Shown here one piece after another: positions 1 to 9,385 of a DNA stretch of 64,000 bases. The notes under the pieces are model-generated. The model was given only the letters and a program-made list of their open reading frames with translations, was not told the DNA's origin and searched no databases. The stretch comes from Thermoanaerobacterium butyriciformans (GTDB lineage Bacteria > Bacillota > Thermoanaerobacteria > Thermoanaerobacterales > Thermoanaerobacteraceae), in contig NZ_JAGGLT010000013.1 of NCBI RefSeq assembly GCF_017874545.1, positions 1 to 64,000 of the forward strand, in the 5' to 3' direction. Every line of letters starts with the position of its first letter. Within the stretch, counting starts at the first letter, position 1. The position numbers and the translations under genes are program-made.

Positions 1-12
1 CTTCGATATTTA

Positions 13-40
13 ATTTTTAAAAAGTCATCAAAAGATGGCT
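13..40 (-). terminator. possible terminator of the purine riboswitch leader
   Basis: On the minus strand AGCCATC and GATGACT form a 7-bp stem (one G-T pair) with a TTTT loop, followed by a short T run. It lies downstream of the guanine aptamer at 193-260 and could be its expression platform. A second inverted repeat (GCCTGAACA / TGTTCGGGC, about 144-170) lies nearer the aptamer but has no clean T run, so which one acts is unclear. Confidence 0.4.
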
Positions 41-192
41 TGTTTGCTATGCCATTTTATTCTTATTGCAATTTGTACTTTTAATTTCAACCTTATCCCC
101 TTTCTTTCATTAATTATTATCTCCCTCAGCTTTATAATAAATAATGCCCGAACATAAATTTTTGTTCAGGCAAAAAAGAGTATAACAATAAC

Positions 193-262
193 TCCCCATA
201 GTAAAGAGTTACGGCTCTTTGTAGATACTCTAGTGCCTATTCACCAGATTATATGTGGATCA
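193..262 (-). ncRNA. purine (guanine-type) riboswitch aptamer
   Basis: Read on the minus strand the segment has the conserved blocks of the purine aptamer in order: CATATAATC, a P2 hairpin, TATCTAC, a P3 hairpin with the loop GCCGTAA, then TACTATGGGG. Outer bases TCCACA and TGGGGA can form P1 with one mismatch. The base in the ACTATG block that selects ligand is C, which in this family means guanine or hypoxanthine rather than adenine. No gene starts within the remaining 190 bases leftward, so the controlled gene lies outside the window; a guanine biosynthesis or transport gene is expected from the family. Confidence 0.88.
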
Positions 263-324
263 AAATTATAAAATTATTAAATTATTAAACAATATAACAG
301 ATTTAAGTGTCTATGTCAACAGGA

Positions 325-356
325 CAAAAAAATAACCGGGGATTACCCGGTTATTT

Positions 357-357
<1 letters not shown>
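325..357 (-). terminator. terminator of groESL
   Basis: AATAACCGGG and CCCGGTTATT form a ten-base-pair stem directly after the groEL stop codon, followed by a run of seven T on the minus strand. This is a strong intrinsic terminator closing the operon. Confidence 0.9.
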
Positions 358-2280
<1,923 letters not shown>

Positions 2281-2301
2281 AATATCCCTCCTTGAAATTT
2301 A

Positions 2302-2328
2302 TTAGCACTCATCATGCGTGAGTGCTAA
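2302..2328. promoter_or_regulatory. CIRCE operator (HrcA site)
   Basis: The sequence is TTAGCACTC, nine bases, GAGTGCTAA, an exact match to the CIRCE inverted repeat bound by the heat-shock repressor HrcA. It lies between the promoter at 2343-2371 and groES, so a bound repressor would block transcription or its start. hrcA itself is not in the window. Confidence 0.97.
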
Positions 2329-2342
2329 TCATCACACTTTTT

Positions 2343-2371
2343 ATATTAGTTTAATTACAAGTTCATGGCAA
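2343..2371 (-). promoter_or_regulatory. groESL promoter
   Basis: On the minus strand TTGCCA and TAATAT are separated by 17 bases and lie immediately upstream of the CIRCE operator. The spacing and position fit a housekeeping sigma-A promoter for groESL. Confidence 0.65.
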
Positions 2372-2463
2372 ATCTCAAATTTCACCGTTTTTCATTGTTT
2401 TAAGCGATTATAATAGATTTTTCCCATTTATCTTTTATTTATACCGTTAATATTCAATTTACA

Positions 2464-2492
2464 TAAAAAAATGCAGGTTTTAGCCACCTGCA
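2464..2492 (-). terminator. terminator overlapping the end of the 2480 gene
   Basis: TGCAGGT and ACCTGCA form a stem with a seven-base loop followed by seven T on the minus strand. The stem overlaps the last codons and stop of the gene. Confidence 0.85.
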
Positions 2493-3550
2493 CCATCTAC
2501 ATCTTTTCTGTCATTCTCATTATTCTCAAAGTTACCATCTGCACTTTGCTGTTTTAAATAATTAATCATATTGTACATAAACTGCTGCTGTTCCTTCGTA
2601 AGCATTGATTTCAGGCTATCTACAACAGCCGACTGCTGTGATGTCAAACCTAGATTTTGTTTTCCGTCATCTTCATTGCCATCGTCAGCATCCTCCAGGC
2701 TATCTACAACTTCTTTTAAATTATTTACATCTGACTTAATTTCTTCTGCTTTTTCAATATTTTTATTATTTACATCTGATTCAATTTCTTCTGATTTTTC
2801 AATGTTTTTAGGAATATCCACTGAATCACTCCTTGTATTAGATTCCGTATTGCTTTCTTTTTTATCTTTATCTGCACTGTTTTTTGAATTCATTATGCTT
2901 TCTGCCTTATTTAAAGCCTCTACAAGTTTTATGTTTTTTATTATCTTCTCAGCCATGTCCTGTTTATCATCCGGAATAACTGGTTTTAAGGCTTCAAATA
3001 TATCTAAAATCTTATCTATAACATTGTTTTTATTATCTTCCATCTCATATTTTTTCATCTTTTCATTAAGGTTTTGTATTCCTTCATGAAGCTTAATAAA
3101 TTTATCTATTATTATTTGCTTGTCTTGTTTCATATAAGGCTTTACTGCTTTAAGCATTCCTATTTGGTCGAAATTGTCTTCTTGAATTTCTGTTCCTTGA
3201 TTTTGATATTCAATCAACTGCTTGTGGCACTCTAGTATTTCTGCTATCTTTGTAAAAATGTCTATGTAATACTGTTCTCTTCTGTGCAAATATGGTTTTA
3301 CACTTCCCATAAAGTTTTTCCCTTTTTCAATAATCTCAAATATATCTAAAGTATTTTCTCTTTTGTCTTTTAACATATTTTCGTATTCATGTAGATTAGT
3401 TTCGTCATATTCGATTATCTCGTCTTCTTCTTTTTTCTTTAAAAGCAGCTTTTCTTCCTCAAAGCTTAGCCCTTCAAAAATTTGAAACCTAATAAAAAAA
3501 ATTATAAACAGTTCAATTATCAACACTTTTAATAATCTTTCTTTATCCAC
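2480..3550 (-). CDS. unknown protein with repeated 'LKPYM..DKQ..ID' modules
   Basis: I do not recognise this as a named family. The roughly 356 residues start with a short hydrophobic helix (VLIIELFIIFFI), then a very charged, mostly helical body. Three segments resemble each other: MGSVKPYLHRREQYYIDIF, MLKAVKPYMKQDKQIIIDKF and IFEALKPVIPDDKQDMAEKI; a weaker fourth is SLKSMLTKEQQQFMYNMI near the C-terminus. Between the third and fourth lies a tandem NIEK(S/A)EEI(E/K)SDVNN repeat. Start taken as the GTG at 3550, six bases after GGGGGA; a TTG at 3556 is in frame. The single N-terminal helix suggests membrane anchoring. Neighbouring small proteins suggest, but do not prove, a sporulation link. 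Confidence 0.75.
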   Translation of the reverse strand: MDKERLLKVLIIELFIIFFIRFQIFEGLSFEEEKLLLKKKEEDEIIEYDETNLHEYENMLKDKRENTLDIFEIIEKGKNFMGSVKPYLHRREQYYIDIFTKIAEILECHKQLIEYQNQGTEIQEDNFDQIGMLKAVKPYMKQDKQIIIDKFIKLHEGIQNLNEKMKKYEMEDNKNNVIDKILDIFEALKPVIPDDKQDMAEKIIKNIKLVEALNKAESIMNSKNSADKDKKESNTESNTRSDSVDIPKNIEKSEEIESDVNNKNIEKAEEIKSDVNNLKEVVDSLEDADDGNEDDGKQNLGLTSQQSAVVDSLKSMLTKEQQQFMYNMINYLKQQSADGNFENNENDRKDVDGAGG

Positions 3551-3589
3551 AACCAATCCCCCACTTTTAAAATTATCTTCATAACTTAA

Positions 3590-3630
3590 TATATGTATAG
3601 GGCAGGCTCATTATCACCTGCCCTATACTT
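3590..3630 (-). terminator. terminator after the 36-residue protein gene
   Basis: TATAGGGCAGG and CCTGCCCTATA form an 11-bp stem right after the stop codon at 3632. The minus-strand tail is only AU-rich, so termination strength is uncertain. Confidence 0.6.
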
Positions 3631-3631
3631 T

Positions 3632-3742
3632 TTATTTCTTATCCACCACAAATACGCCTGGGACCAGCAAGAAGATTATCAGTATCACTATTATAATCCA
3701 GATCCATCCGCCGCACCATGATGCTCCTTTTCCTTCAGGCAT
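3632..3742 (-). CDS. 36-residue hydrophobic spore-type protein (YjcZ-like)
   Basis: The product begins MPEGKGASWCGGWIW, continues as an Ile/Val/Leu helix and ends FVVDKK. AAAGGGGG lies well placed before the ATG. It is closely similar to the 38-residue protein at 4326-4442 (shared pattern GASW.GG.WIWIII, then FL.VPG). Tiny proteins with a Gly-Trp start and one membrane helix are typical of the YjcZ/sporulation-associated class, so insertion in a spore or forespore membrane is likely but inferred. Confidence 0.8.
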   Translation of the reverse strand: MPEGKGASWCGGWIWIIIVILIIFLLVPGVFVVDKK

Positions 3743-3773
3743 ATAAATACCCCCTTTATTTTTTGGCCTCATG

Positions 3774-3789
3774 GACCTAATACATTATA
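3774..3789 (-). promoter_or_regulatory. shared upstream box, copy 1
   Basis: Minus-strand TATAATGTATTAGGTC lies 32 bases before the start of the 36-residue gene. The same 16-mer with one change lies before the related gene at 4442. It probably contains the -10 region of a shared promoter; I cannot assign the sigma factor. Confidence 0.45.
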
Positions 3790-3808
3790 CGTAATGCCAT
3801 AAATATTG

Positions 3809-3991
3809 TTACTGAAAGTTCATGGTGGCCAATGACCATAAGAATCGTCTTGCATGTTTGCGAGGTTTGTCTTGCTGCAATACTACTAGTAGCAAGAAAA
3901 AAAACAATAAATCTTCAAATTCAAACTTAACATCCATCACAACCGTCAATATAACAAAGAAAAAAAGCAGTGTATTTCCTGATATAGTCAT
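3809..3991 (-). CDS. 60-residue protein with two LLFFF hydrophobic repeats
   Basis: The protein has two copies of a hydrophobic block: NTLLFFFVILTVVMD near residue 6 and DLLFFFLLLVVLQQ near residue 27, followed by a basic tail. The 61-residue protein at 4108-4293 has the same two-block design, which supports both as real genes. GGAG lies eight bases before the ATG. Its C-terminal 25 residues have no counterpart in the paralogue, so the true end or a small frameshift there is possible. It is probably a spore-membrane or coat protein, by analogy only. Confidence 0.6.
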   Translation of the reverse strand: MTISGNTLLFFFVILTVVMDVKFEFEDLLFFFLLLVVLQQDKPRKHARRFLWSLATMNFQ

Positions 3992-4071
3992 AAAATCAGC
4001 TCCATAAAATTTACTTTAATTCATTATATTCTAATCATTTCATTATTGATATTGATTTAATTTTTATGTAA

Positions 4072-4106
4072 CAATAAATGGTCCTACCATAAGATAGGAC
4101 CACTTA
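4072..4106 (-). terminator. terminator after the 61-residue protein gene
   Basis: TGGTCCTA and TAGGACCA form a perfect 8-bp stem just after the stop codon at 4108, followed on the minus strand by TTTATTG. Confidence 0.7.
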
Positions 4107-4107
4107 T

Positions 4108-4293
4108 TTATTTGACTTGATTTAGGAATAATCCCATTCCACCGTCCATAATTATGACTAATAGTACGAAGAAGAACAGCAATGTTTCCATTGACCATGC
4201 TCCGCCAAACCATCCGCCGCCCATCAGGACAACGAGTATTAAGAAGAAGAACAGCAAATTGCTTTCGCCAAATACTGAACTTGTTCCAGCCAT
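4108..4293 (-). CDS. 61-residue protein with two LLFFF hydrophobic repeats
   Basis: The sequence holds SNLLFFFLILVVLMGGG and METLLFFFVLLVIIMDGG, a tandem duplication of a Phe/Leu/Val block separated by a Gly/Trp linker (WFGGAWS). AAGGAGG lies at ideal distance from the ATG. It is 32 bases behind the 38-residue gene at 4326-4442 and probably cotranscribed with it. It is paralogous to the 3809-3991 product. No function is known to me; the size and composition fit a spore-associated membrane protein. Confidence 0.78.
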   Translation of the reverse strand: MAGTSSVFGESNLLFFFLILVVLMGGGWFGGAWSMETLLFFFVLLVIIMDGGMGLFLNQVK

Positions 4294-4325
4294 GATAATC
4301 CTCCTTTTAAATTTTAAAATTTACA

Positions 4326-4442
4326 TCAAGCCTTAGGCTCTTCTACTATAAAACCAGGTACAAACAAGAAGATAAGAAGTATTATAATTATTATCCAAAT
4401 CCATCCACCGCCAAGCCATGATGCACCTTTTTCTGTGGGCAT
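4326..4442 (-). CDS. 38-residue hydrophobic spore-type protein (YjcZ-like)
   Basis: The product begins MPTEKGASWLGGGWIW, has one Ile/Leu-rich membrane helix and ends in IVEEPKA. It is a clear paralogue of the 36-residue protein at 3632-3742. AAAGGGGG is placed before the ATG in both genes. It heads a two-gene unit with 4108-4293 and is divergent from the protease gene at 4592. Confidence 0.82.
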   Translation of the reverse strand: MPTEKGASWLGGGWIWIIIIILLIFLFVPGFIVEEPKA

Positions 4443-4484
4443 ATTAATATCCCCCTTTCGCAAGAATATATGTCAGGTCTTTAT

Positions 4485-4500
4485 GACCTAATACATAATA
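4485..4500 (-). promoter_or_regulatory. shared upstream box, copy 2
   Basis: Minus-strand TATTATGTATTAGGTC lies 43 bases upstream of the 38-residue gene and matches copy 1 at 15 of 16 positions. Around it the two upstream regions differ, which argues for a conserved control element rather than simple duplication of the whole region. Confidence 0.45.
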
Positions 4501-4591
4501 TGACATCATCAAAATTTGTGACACTTATTATTTTAAAAACTATCAAAAATTTGTCTTGAACATATTCTGATATAAGAAAGGGGGATTCTAT

Positions 4592-5833
4592 ATGGATATA
4601 ATTTCTGCGCTTATTTTATCAGGTGCCATTAAAAACCTTTATCCCAAAAGCAAAATTGACAGTAGATTGCTTAAAAAAGCAACTATATATAGAAACGAAT
4701 GTGTAAGTGCAATTGTGTATTCCAACTTGCCGTACGAAACTCTTAAAAAAAAGATAGAAGCAATAGGAGGAACGATAAAATACGAATTACCCATAATAAA
4801 TGGCTGGGCTGTTAACATACCATGCAACAAATTAAGCAACGTAGCATCAAACCGTGGAGTCAAATTTATCGCTGAAGATTCAACTGTCAAAACACAGTTA
4901 AACATTGCTACGCAGGAAATAAAATCAAGAGAAGTAAACGAACAGGGCTATACCGGTAAAGGCGTCACAATTGCCTTTCTGGATACCGGTATTTATCCTC
5001 ACGCAGATTTTACCAAACCAAAAAACAGAATAATTGCCTTTCATGATATTGTAAATGGAAAAAAGAATCCATACGATGACAACGGTCATGGAACACATGT
5101 AGCAGGTGATGCCGCTGGAAGTGGCTATATGTCAGATGGTAAATACAAAGGGGTTGCACCTGAAGCAAATATAGTGTCAGTCAAAGTTCTAGATTCAAGA
5201 GGTAGCGGTTCTACATCTGATATACTGACAGGTATGCAATGGATACTGGATAACAAAGATAAATACAAAATAAGAATAGTATCATTGTCAATTGGTGAAA
5301 CACCATCGTTGCCACCTTTTCTAGACCCTCTTGTTAAAGGTGTTGACAAACTGTGGAGAAACGGCATAGTCGTAGTAGTAGCAGCAGGGAATTCTGGACC
5401 AGCCATAAACTCTATAACATCACCGGGAAACAGCATGAACGTAATAACCGTAGGTGCTGTAGATGATAAGAGGACTGTCGATGTTTCAGACGATGAAATT
5501 GCTAACTTCTCAGGCAGAGGATCTGCATTTTTGCTAAAACCTGATATAGTAGCACCTGGTGTAAAAATCGTATCAACAGCATCTGGAAATGTGTCTCTTG
5601 GCGTTGATGACGGTATCCTTTTAAATAAGCCATACAGAACTGCATCTGGAACATCTATGGCAACACCGATTGTAGCTGGTGCTGCTGCACTGCTTTTGGA
5701 GAAAAATCCATCACTGACAAATTACCAAGTAAAAAATATTTTAAAGTCGACTACAACAAATGTTGACCATTACAGGTATTACTCACAAGGGTATGGAATG
5801 ATAAATATAGAAATGGCATTAAAAAAAGTATGA
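4592..5833 (+). CDS. subtilisin-like serine protease (S8), no signal peptide
   Basis: The 413 residues contain the S8 triad: Asp131 in FLDTG, His166 in NGHGTHVAG and Ser355 in SGTSMATP, with the oxyanion Asn267 in AAGNSGP. Residues 1-100 look like an inhibitor-type propeptide (VSAIVYSNLPYETLKKKIEA, GWAVNIP). There is no convincing signal peptide, so the enzyme is probably intracellular or acts within the developing spore. GGGGGATTCTAT precedes the ATG. It is divergent from the small spore-type genes, a context that fits a sporulation or germination protease, but this is inference. Confidence 0.93.
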   Translation: MDIISALILSGAIKNLYPKSKIDSRLLKKATIYRNECVSAIVYSNLPYETLKKKIEAIGGTIKYELPIINGWAVNIPCNKLSNVASNRGVKFIAEDSTVKTQLNIATQEIKSREVNEQGYTGKGVTIAFLDTGIYPHADFTKPKNRIIAFHDIVNGKKNPYDDNGHGTHVAGDAAGSGYMSDGKYKGVAPEANIVSVKVLDSRGSGSTSDILTGMQWILDNKDKYKIRIVSLSIGETPSLPPFLDPLVKGVDKLWRNGIVVVVAAGNSGPAINSITSPGNSMNVITVGAVDDKRTVDVSDDEIANFSGRGSAFLLKPDIVAPGVKIVSTASGNVSLGVDDGILLNKPYRTASGTSMATPIVAGAAALLLEKNPSLTNYQVKNILKSTTTNVDHYRYYSQGYGMINIEMALKKV

Positions 5834-5858
5834 GGGCTTTTAGCTCTCATACTTTTAA
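5821..5858 (+). terminator. bidirectional terminator between convergent genes
   Basis: AGTATGAG and CTCATACT form a perfect 8-bp stem at the end of the protease gene. Plus-strand reading gives TTTTAAAT after it; minus-strand reading gives seven T. It can serve both the protease and the convergent 5847-6386 gene. Confidence 0.8.
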
Positions 5859-6386
5859 ATTTATATCACTTTGTGGATCTCCTTTATCAGGATCTAAAAC
5901 TTCATTTAAAATCAATGTTGGAAGACCTTTTATCAAATTAGCTGTTGCACTCGGTATAAAAGTGTATGTTAATACTGCATAAATTGCATATAGATATTGA
6001 AGATTAGAAAAACCCAACAAAGTAAAAATTGAAAACAACAAAAATCCAAAGAAAGATTCTATTGTTATCCCTTCTGGTGGAGGAAATACCAGCTTTGGTA
6101 GACTACTGCTTATATCCGGTTCTTCTAGAGAAATTGGCTCAGCTGCATAAATGTTATATATTGCTGGAAAAAATGAGACAACATCAGATGCTGCAACCAA
6201 AGCATTTAGCGCAACAGTCGATATCTTAGTATCATTTACAAGAATAAGTAAAAATACAAATAGTATAAACTTTGCTATATATATTGGCTGTGTACCATTT
6301 TCCCTATCATTTAAAATCGGCGATATAACTTCTACAAGTTTCTCTATATCAATTTCATCGTCCTTTTTAACTTCCCGAAGCCCCAT
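5847..6386 (-). CDS. unknown membrane protein, 179 residues
   Basis: I do not recognise the family. The acidic N-terminus (DDEIDIEKLVEVISPIL) is followed by three or four hydrophobic segments near residues 40-50, 68-80 and 110-150. A proline-rich stretch (LPKLVFPPPEG) lies between the second and third. The ATG follows a weak GAGGTG. It sits alone between the protease and the ABC importer. Confidence 0.7.
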   Translation of the reverse strand: MGLREVKKDDEIDIEKLVEVISPILNDRENGTQPIYIAKFILFVFLLILVNDTKISTVALNALVAASDVVSFFPAIYNIYAAEPISLEEPDISSSLPKLVFPPPEGITIESFFGFLLFSIFTLLGFSNLQYLYAIYAVLTYTFIPSATANLIKGLPTLILNEVLDPDKGDPQSDINLKV

Positions 6387-6459
6387 TAAAACACCTCATT
6401 TCCTGTTGAATCATTTTTATTATTATATTCACAACAGAAAACAGGTGTGATTGTATCCA

Positions 6460-7251
6460 CTATGCCAGCATTACCCTATCATCTACAAAGTCACTGCCAT
6501 TAACCTCGTTAAACATCTTTAGAAGCTTTTGTACTGTTAAATTTTTCTTCTCATCTTTTAAGTCAAGAACAATTCTACCTTGGTGCATCATAATAATCCG
6601 ATTTCCATATTCTAAGGCATGTTCGAGATTGTGAGTAACCATCAACGTAGTAAGGTTATTTTCACTGATTATTTTATTTGTAATTTCATTTATAATATTT
6701 GCAGTCCTAGGATCTAAAGCTGCTGTATGCTCATCTAGCAAAAGCAGATTTGGCTTTGCAAATGTGGCCATAAGAAGTGTCAATGCCTGTCTCTGACCAC
6801 CTGACAAAAGGCCTACTTTAGTCTTCATTCTATTTTCAAGTCCCAAACCAAGCTCTGCCAATTTTTCTTTAAATAAATCTCTATTCTTTTTATTAAGGCC
6901 CATCTTCAAACTTAAACCTGCACCTTTTGAATATGCAATCGATAGATTTTCATCTATTGTCATGGAAGGTGCTGTGCCTAAAAGTGGATTTTGAAATACT
7001 CGTCCAATAAATTTTGACCTTTTAAACTCCGGATATGAAGTTACGTCTACGTCGTCTATCATGATGGAACCACTGTCAACAGGATAAACTCCTGCAATCA
7101 AGTTAAGAAGAGTAGATTTTCCTGCTCCATTGCTTCCGACTATTGTAACAAAATCACCATCTTCTACTTCAAAATTTAAATCTTTAAATACCTGGTTTTC
7201 ATTAGGCGTATTTTTATAAAATGATTTACTTACATTTTTAAGTTTTAGCAC
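6460..7251 (-). CDS. ABC transporter ATPase, TrpXYZ-type system
   Basis: The 263-residue ATPase has Walker A GSNGAGKST, signature LLSGGQRQALTLL, Walker B LLLLDEHTAALD and the switch His in MVTHNLEHA. The order substrate-binding protein, permease, ATPase and the permease type match COG2984/COG4120/COG1101, the family that includes the streptococcal TrpXYZ tryptophan importers. Substrate here is not proven. It is the last gene of the operon, 15 bases after the permease gene. Confidence 0.92.
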   Translation of the reverse strand: MLKLKNVSKSFYKNTPNENQVFKDLNFEVEDGDFVTIVGSNGAGKSTLLNLIAGVYPVDSGSIMIDDVDVTSYPEFKRSKFIGRVFQNPLLGTAPSMTIDENLSIAYSKGAGLSLKMGLNKKNRDLFKEKLAELGLGLENRMKTKVGLLSGGQRQALTLLMATFAKPNLLLLDEHTAALDPRTANIINEITNKIISENNLTTLMVTHNLEHALEYGNRIIMMHQGRIVLDLKDEKKNLTVQKLLKMFNEVNGSDFVDDRVMLA

Positions 7252-7266
7252 AATTCACGCCCCCTT

Positions 7267-8127
7267 TCAGTTAGAGCTTATAACGATTTTCTTTAAGCCT
7301 GGCAGAGAAAGCGCTATAACTACCAGAATTGCCGTCAACAACTTAAGATCTGTCGGATTGAATCCTATAGTAAGGGCTACTGCTATTGCACCTCTATATA
7401 CTATAGAACCCACAACAGCCGAAATTACCGCCCACAATATATTTCTCTCTCTAAATAAAACTTCTCCGATTATAACAGAAGCAAGACCTGCAACAAGTGT
7501 CCCTATACCCATTCCTGCATCAGCAAACCCTTGATATTGAGACACTAACGATCCTGCTAGAGCAATATAAGCGTTTGATATTATAAGGCCCAATGTTATA
7601 GTCGTATTAGTGTTTATTCCCATACTGCGAACCATCTGCTGATTGTTTCCGGTAGCTCTTAACGCAAATCCTGTCCTAGTTTGTAAAAAATAATTTGTCA
7701 AAAGCACCAAAAAAATCATAATAAGTCCGAAAAACAAAATATTTCTGTAATTACCTGCAAAACTGAAATAATCTAAGATAGATTTATTATTAAGCATTGG
7801 TATATTTGATTTACCCATTATACGCAAATTTATAGAATAAAGTGCTGTCATCGTAAGTATACCAGCTAAAAGTTCAGTTATTTTTAACTTTGTATTTAAA
7901 AAACCAGTAACAAGTCCAGCTAATCCTCCAGCTAAAAACGAAACTATAATTGAAAAAATAGGATTCACTCCGCTGGTAATAAGTTTTGCTGTAACGGCAG
8001 CTCCTAATGTGAAGCTGCCTTCAACAGTTAAATCAGCAAAATTTATAATCTTAAAAGATATATAGACACCAAGTGCCATTATACCGTAAACAAGCCCCTG
8101 TTCCAATGTTGAAATGGCAAACGACAT
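7267..8127 (-). CDS. ABC transporter permease, TrpXYZ-type system
   Basis: The 286-residue protein is strongly hydrophobic with about eight to nine membrane segments and resembles the LivH-like permease class (GIMALGVYISFKIINFADLTVEGSF; late GLASVIIGEVLF). It belongs to the COG4120 type, paired with the ATPase downstream and the binding lipoprotein upstream. It probably acts as a homodimer in the membrane. Confidence 0.92.
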   Translation of the reverse strand: MSFAISTLEQGLVYGIMALGVYISFKIINFADLTVEGSFTLGAAVTAKLITSGVNPIFSIIVSFLAGGLAGLVTGFLNTKLKITELLAGILTMTALYSINLRIMGKSNIPMLNNKSILDYFSFAGNYRNILFFGLIMIFLVLLTNYFLQTRTGFALRATGNNQQMVRSMGINTNTTITLGLIISNAYIALAGSLVSQYQGFADAGMGIGTLVAGLASVIIGEVLFRERNILWAVISAVVGSIVYRGAIAVALTIGFNPTDLKLLTAILVVIALSLPGLKKIVISSN

Positions 8128-8152
8128 AATATAATAACCTCCAATTTTGTCT

Positions 8153-9142
8153 CTATTTGATTACCTCCTGAGCTTTTTTCATTATAGAATCTGGGATCTT
8201 AAGGCCTATGGCATCTGCTTCCTTTTGATTGATTATAAGCTGCAAATCTTTGGCAGTTTCTACTTTTATATTAGCCGGTTTTTCACCTTTCAAAATCTTG
8301 ATAGCCATTAAACCGGCCTGATACCCAAGATCACTATAGCTGATTCCCAGCGTCGCTAGTGAACCTCCTTCTACCATTCCCTTCTCTGCTGCTATAACAG
8401 GTATTTTTGCAGAATTAGCTACCTTTATTATAGCTGCAACAGAAGAAGCTACTGTATTGTCAGTCGGAAGCCAAATAGCATCTACCTTTCCTACCAATGA
8501 TTGTGCTGCTTGATTTACTTCGCTACTGTTGGATACAGTCGCTTCTACTATACTGTATCCCAATGATGCAGCATCATCTTTTGCAATATTTACCTGTACA
8601 GTAGAATTGACTTCTCCTGCATTGTATATAATGCCTATCCTCTTTGCACCTGGCACTAAATCTTTTATTAACTTAAGTTGATCATTTATAGGCTCCATAT
8701 CAGATGTGCCAGTTACATTCCCACCTGGTTTGTCAAGTGAACTTACAAGACCAGCAGCTACAGGATCTGTAACAGCTGTAAATACGATTGGAATAGTTGA
8801 AGTTGCCTTTTTAACTGCTTGTGTTGTAGGAGTTGCTATAGAAAATATTAAATCCACATTTTTATCGACAAATTTCTTTGCTATAGTCTGAGCTGTCGAC
8901 ATATCCCCTTGTGCATTTTCCTGTATAAATGTGACATTCTTACCTTCTACATAACCATTGTCTTTTAAAGCTTTTATAAACCCTTCTCTTGCACTATCAA
9001 GTGCTGGATGTTCCACAATCTGCGTAATACCGATTGTTATCATCTTTTCCGTACTGCCATTTGATGTTGTTTTACTTCCACAGCCAGATAGTGCAATAGA
9101 AAAAATAAAAAAAGCTGCCAAAACAAAGATAGATCTCTTCAT
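8153..9142 (-). CDS. ABC transporter substrate-binding lipoprotein, TrpX-type
   Basis: The product begins MKRSIFVLAAFFIFSIALSG and then Cys, a lipoprotein signal with a lipobox of the form ALSGC. The body shows the two-lobe periplasmic-binding fold of COG2984 (ITQIVEHPALDSAREGF, VFTAVTDPVAAGLV, GGNVTGTSD). The start at 9142 is chosen because GGGAGG lies seven bases upstream; an earlier in-frame start at 9178 has no ribosome site. First gene of the importer operon, with a leader of about 90 bases. Confidence 0.93.
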   Translation of the reverse strand: MKRSIFVLAAFFIFSIALSGCGSKTTSNGSTEKMITIGITQIVEHPALDSAREGFIKALKDNGYVEGKNVTFIQENAQGDMSTAQTIAKKFVDKNVDLIFSIATPTTQAVKKATSTIPIVFTAVTDPVAAGLVSSLDKPGGNVTGTSDMEPINDQLKLIKDLVPGAKRIGIIYNAGEVNSTVQVNIAKDDAASLGYSIVEATVSNSSEVNQAAQSLVGKVDAIWLPTDNTVASSVAAIIKVANSAKIPVIAAEKGMVEGGSLATLGISYSDLGYQAGLMAIKILKGEKPANIKVETAKDLQLIINQKEADAIGLKIPDSIMKKAQEVIK

Positions 9143-9239
9143 TGAAATTCCTCCCGTTACATGGCAACAAAAAGACATACTACCATGCTACCATGCTAAA
9201 TTTATATAGTGATAATAAGAAAAATTTTTATTTAATAAA

Positions 9240-9268
9240 ATAGTATGATAAAAACATTTATTAGTCAA
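9240..9268 (-). promoter_or_regulatory. promoter of the TrpXYZ-type operon
   Basis: TTGACT and TACTAT are separated by 17 bases on the minus strand, about 98 bases before the first start codon. The leader downstream contains tandem AGCATGGT copies (about 9182-9200). Confidence 0.65.
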
Positions 9269-9325
9269 TAAAAGTTTTTTGTAATATTTATTAGAAAATT
9301 TGAATACGGCTTAAAATAAATAATC

Positions 9326-9355
9326 TTGATGTAAATAATAAATCTAAAGTATAAT
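9326..9355 (+). promoter_or_regulatory. promoter of the liv operon
   Basis: TTGATG and a perfect TATAAT are separated by 18 bases, giving a transcript start near 9362 and a leader of about 90 bases before livK. The stretch 9143-9452 between the divergent importers holds only these promoters, the tandem repeat and the palindrome at 9392. Confidence 0.72.
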
Positions 9356-9385
9356 TATAATAAATTTATTAGCAGTCTGTTTCCA

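Noticed and set aside
3822-4007. Plus-strand open frame of 61 codons opposite the LLFFF-repeat gene
   Set aside because: The opposite strand has a paralogue and a ribosome site; this frame has neither.
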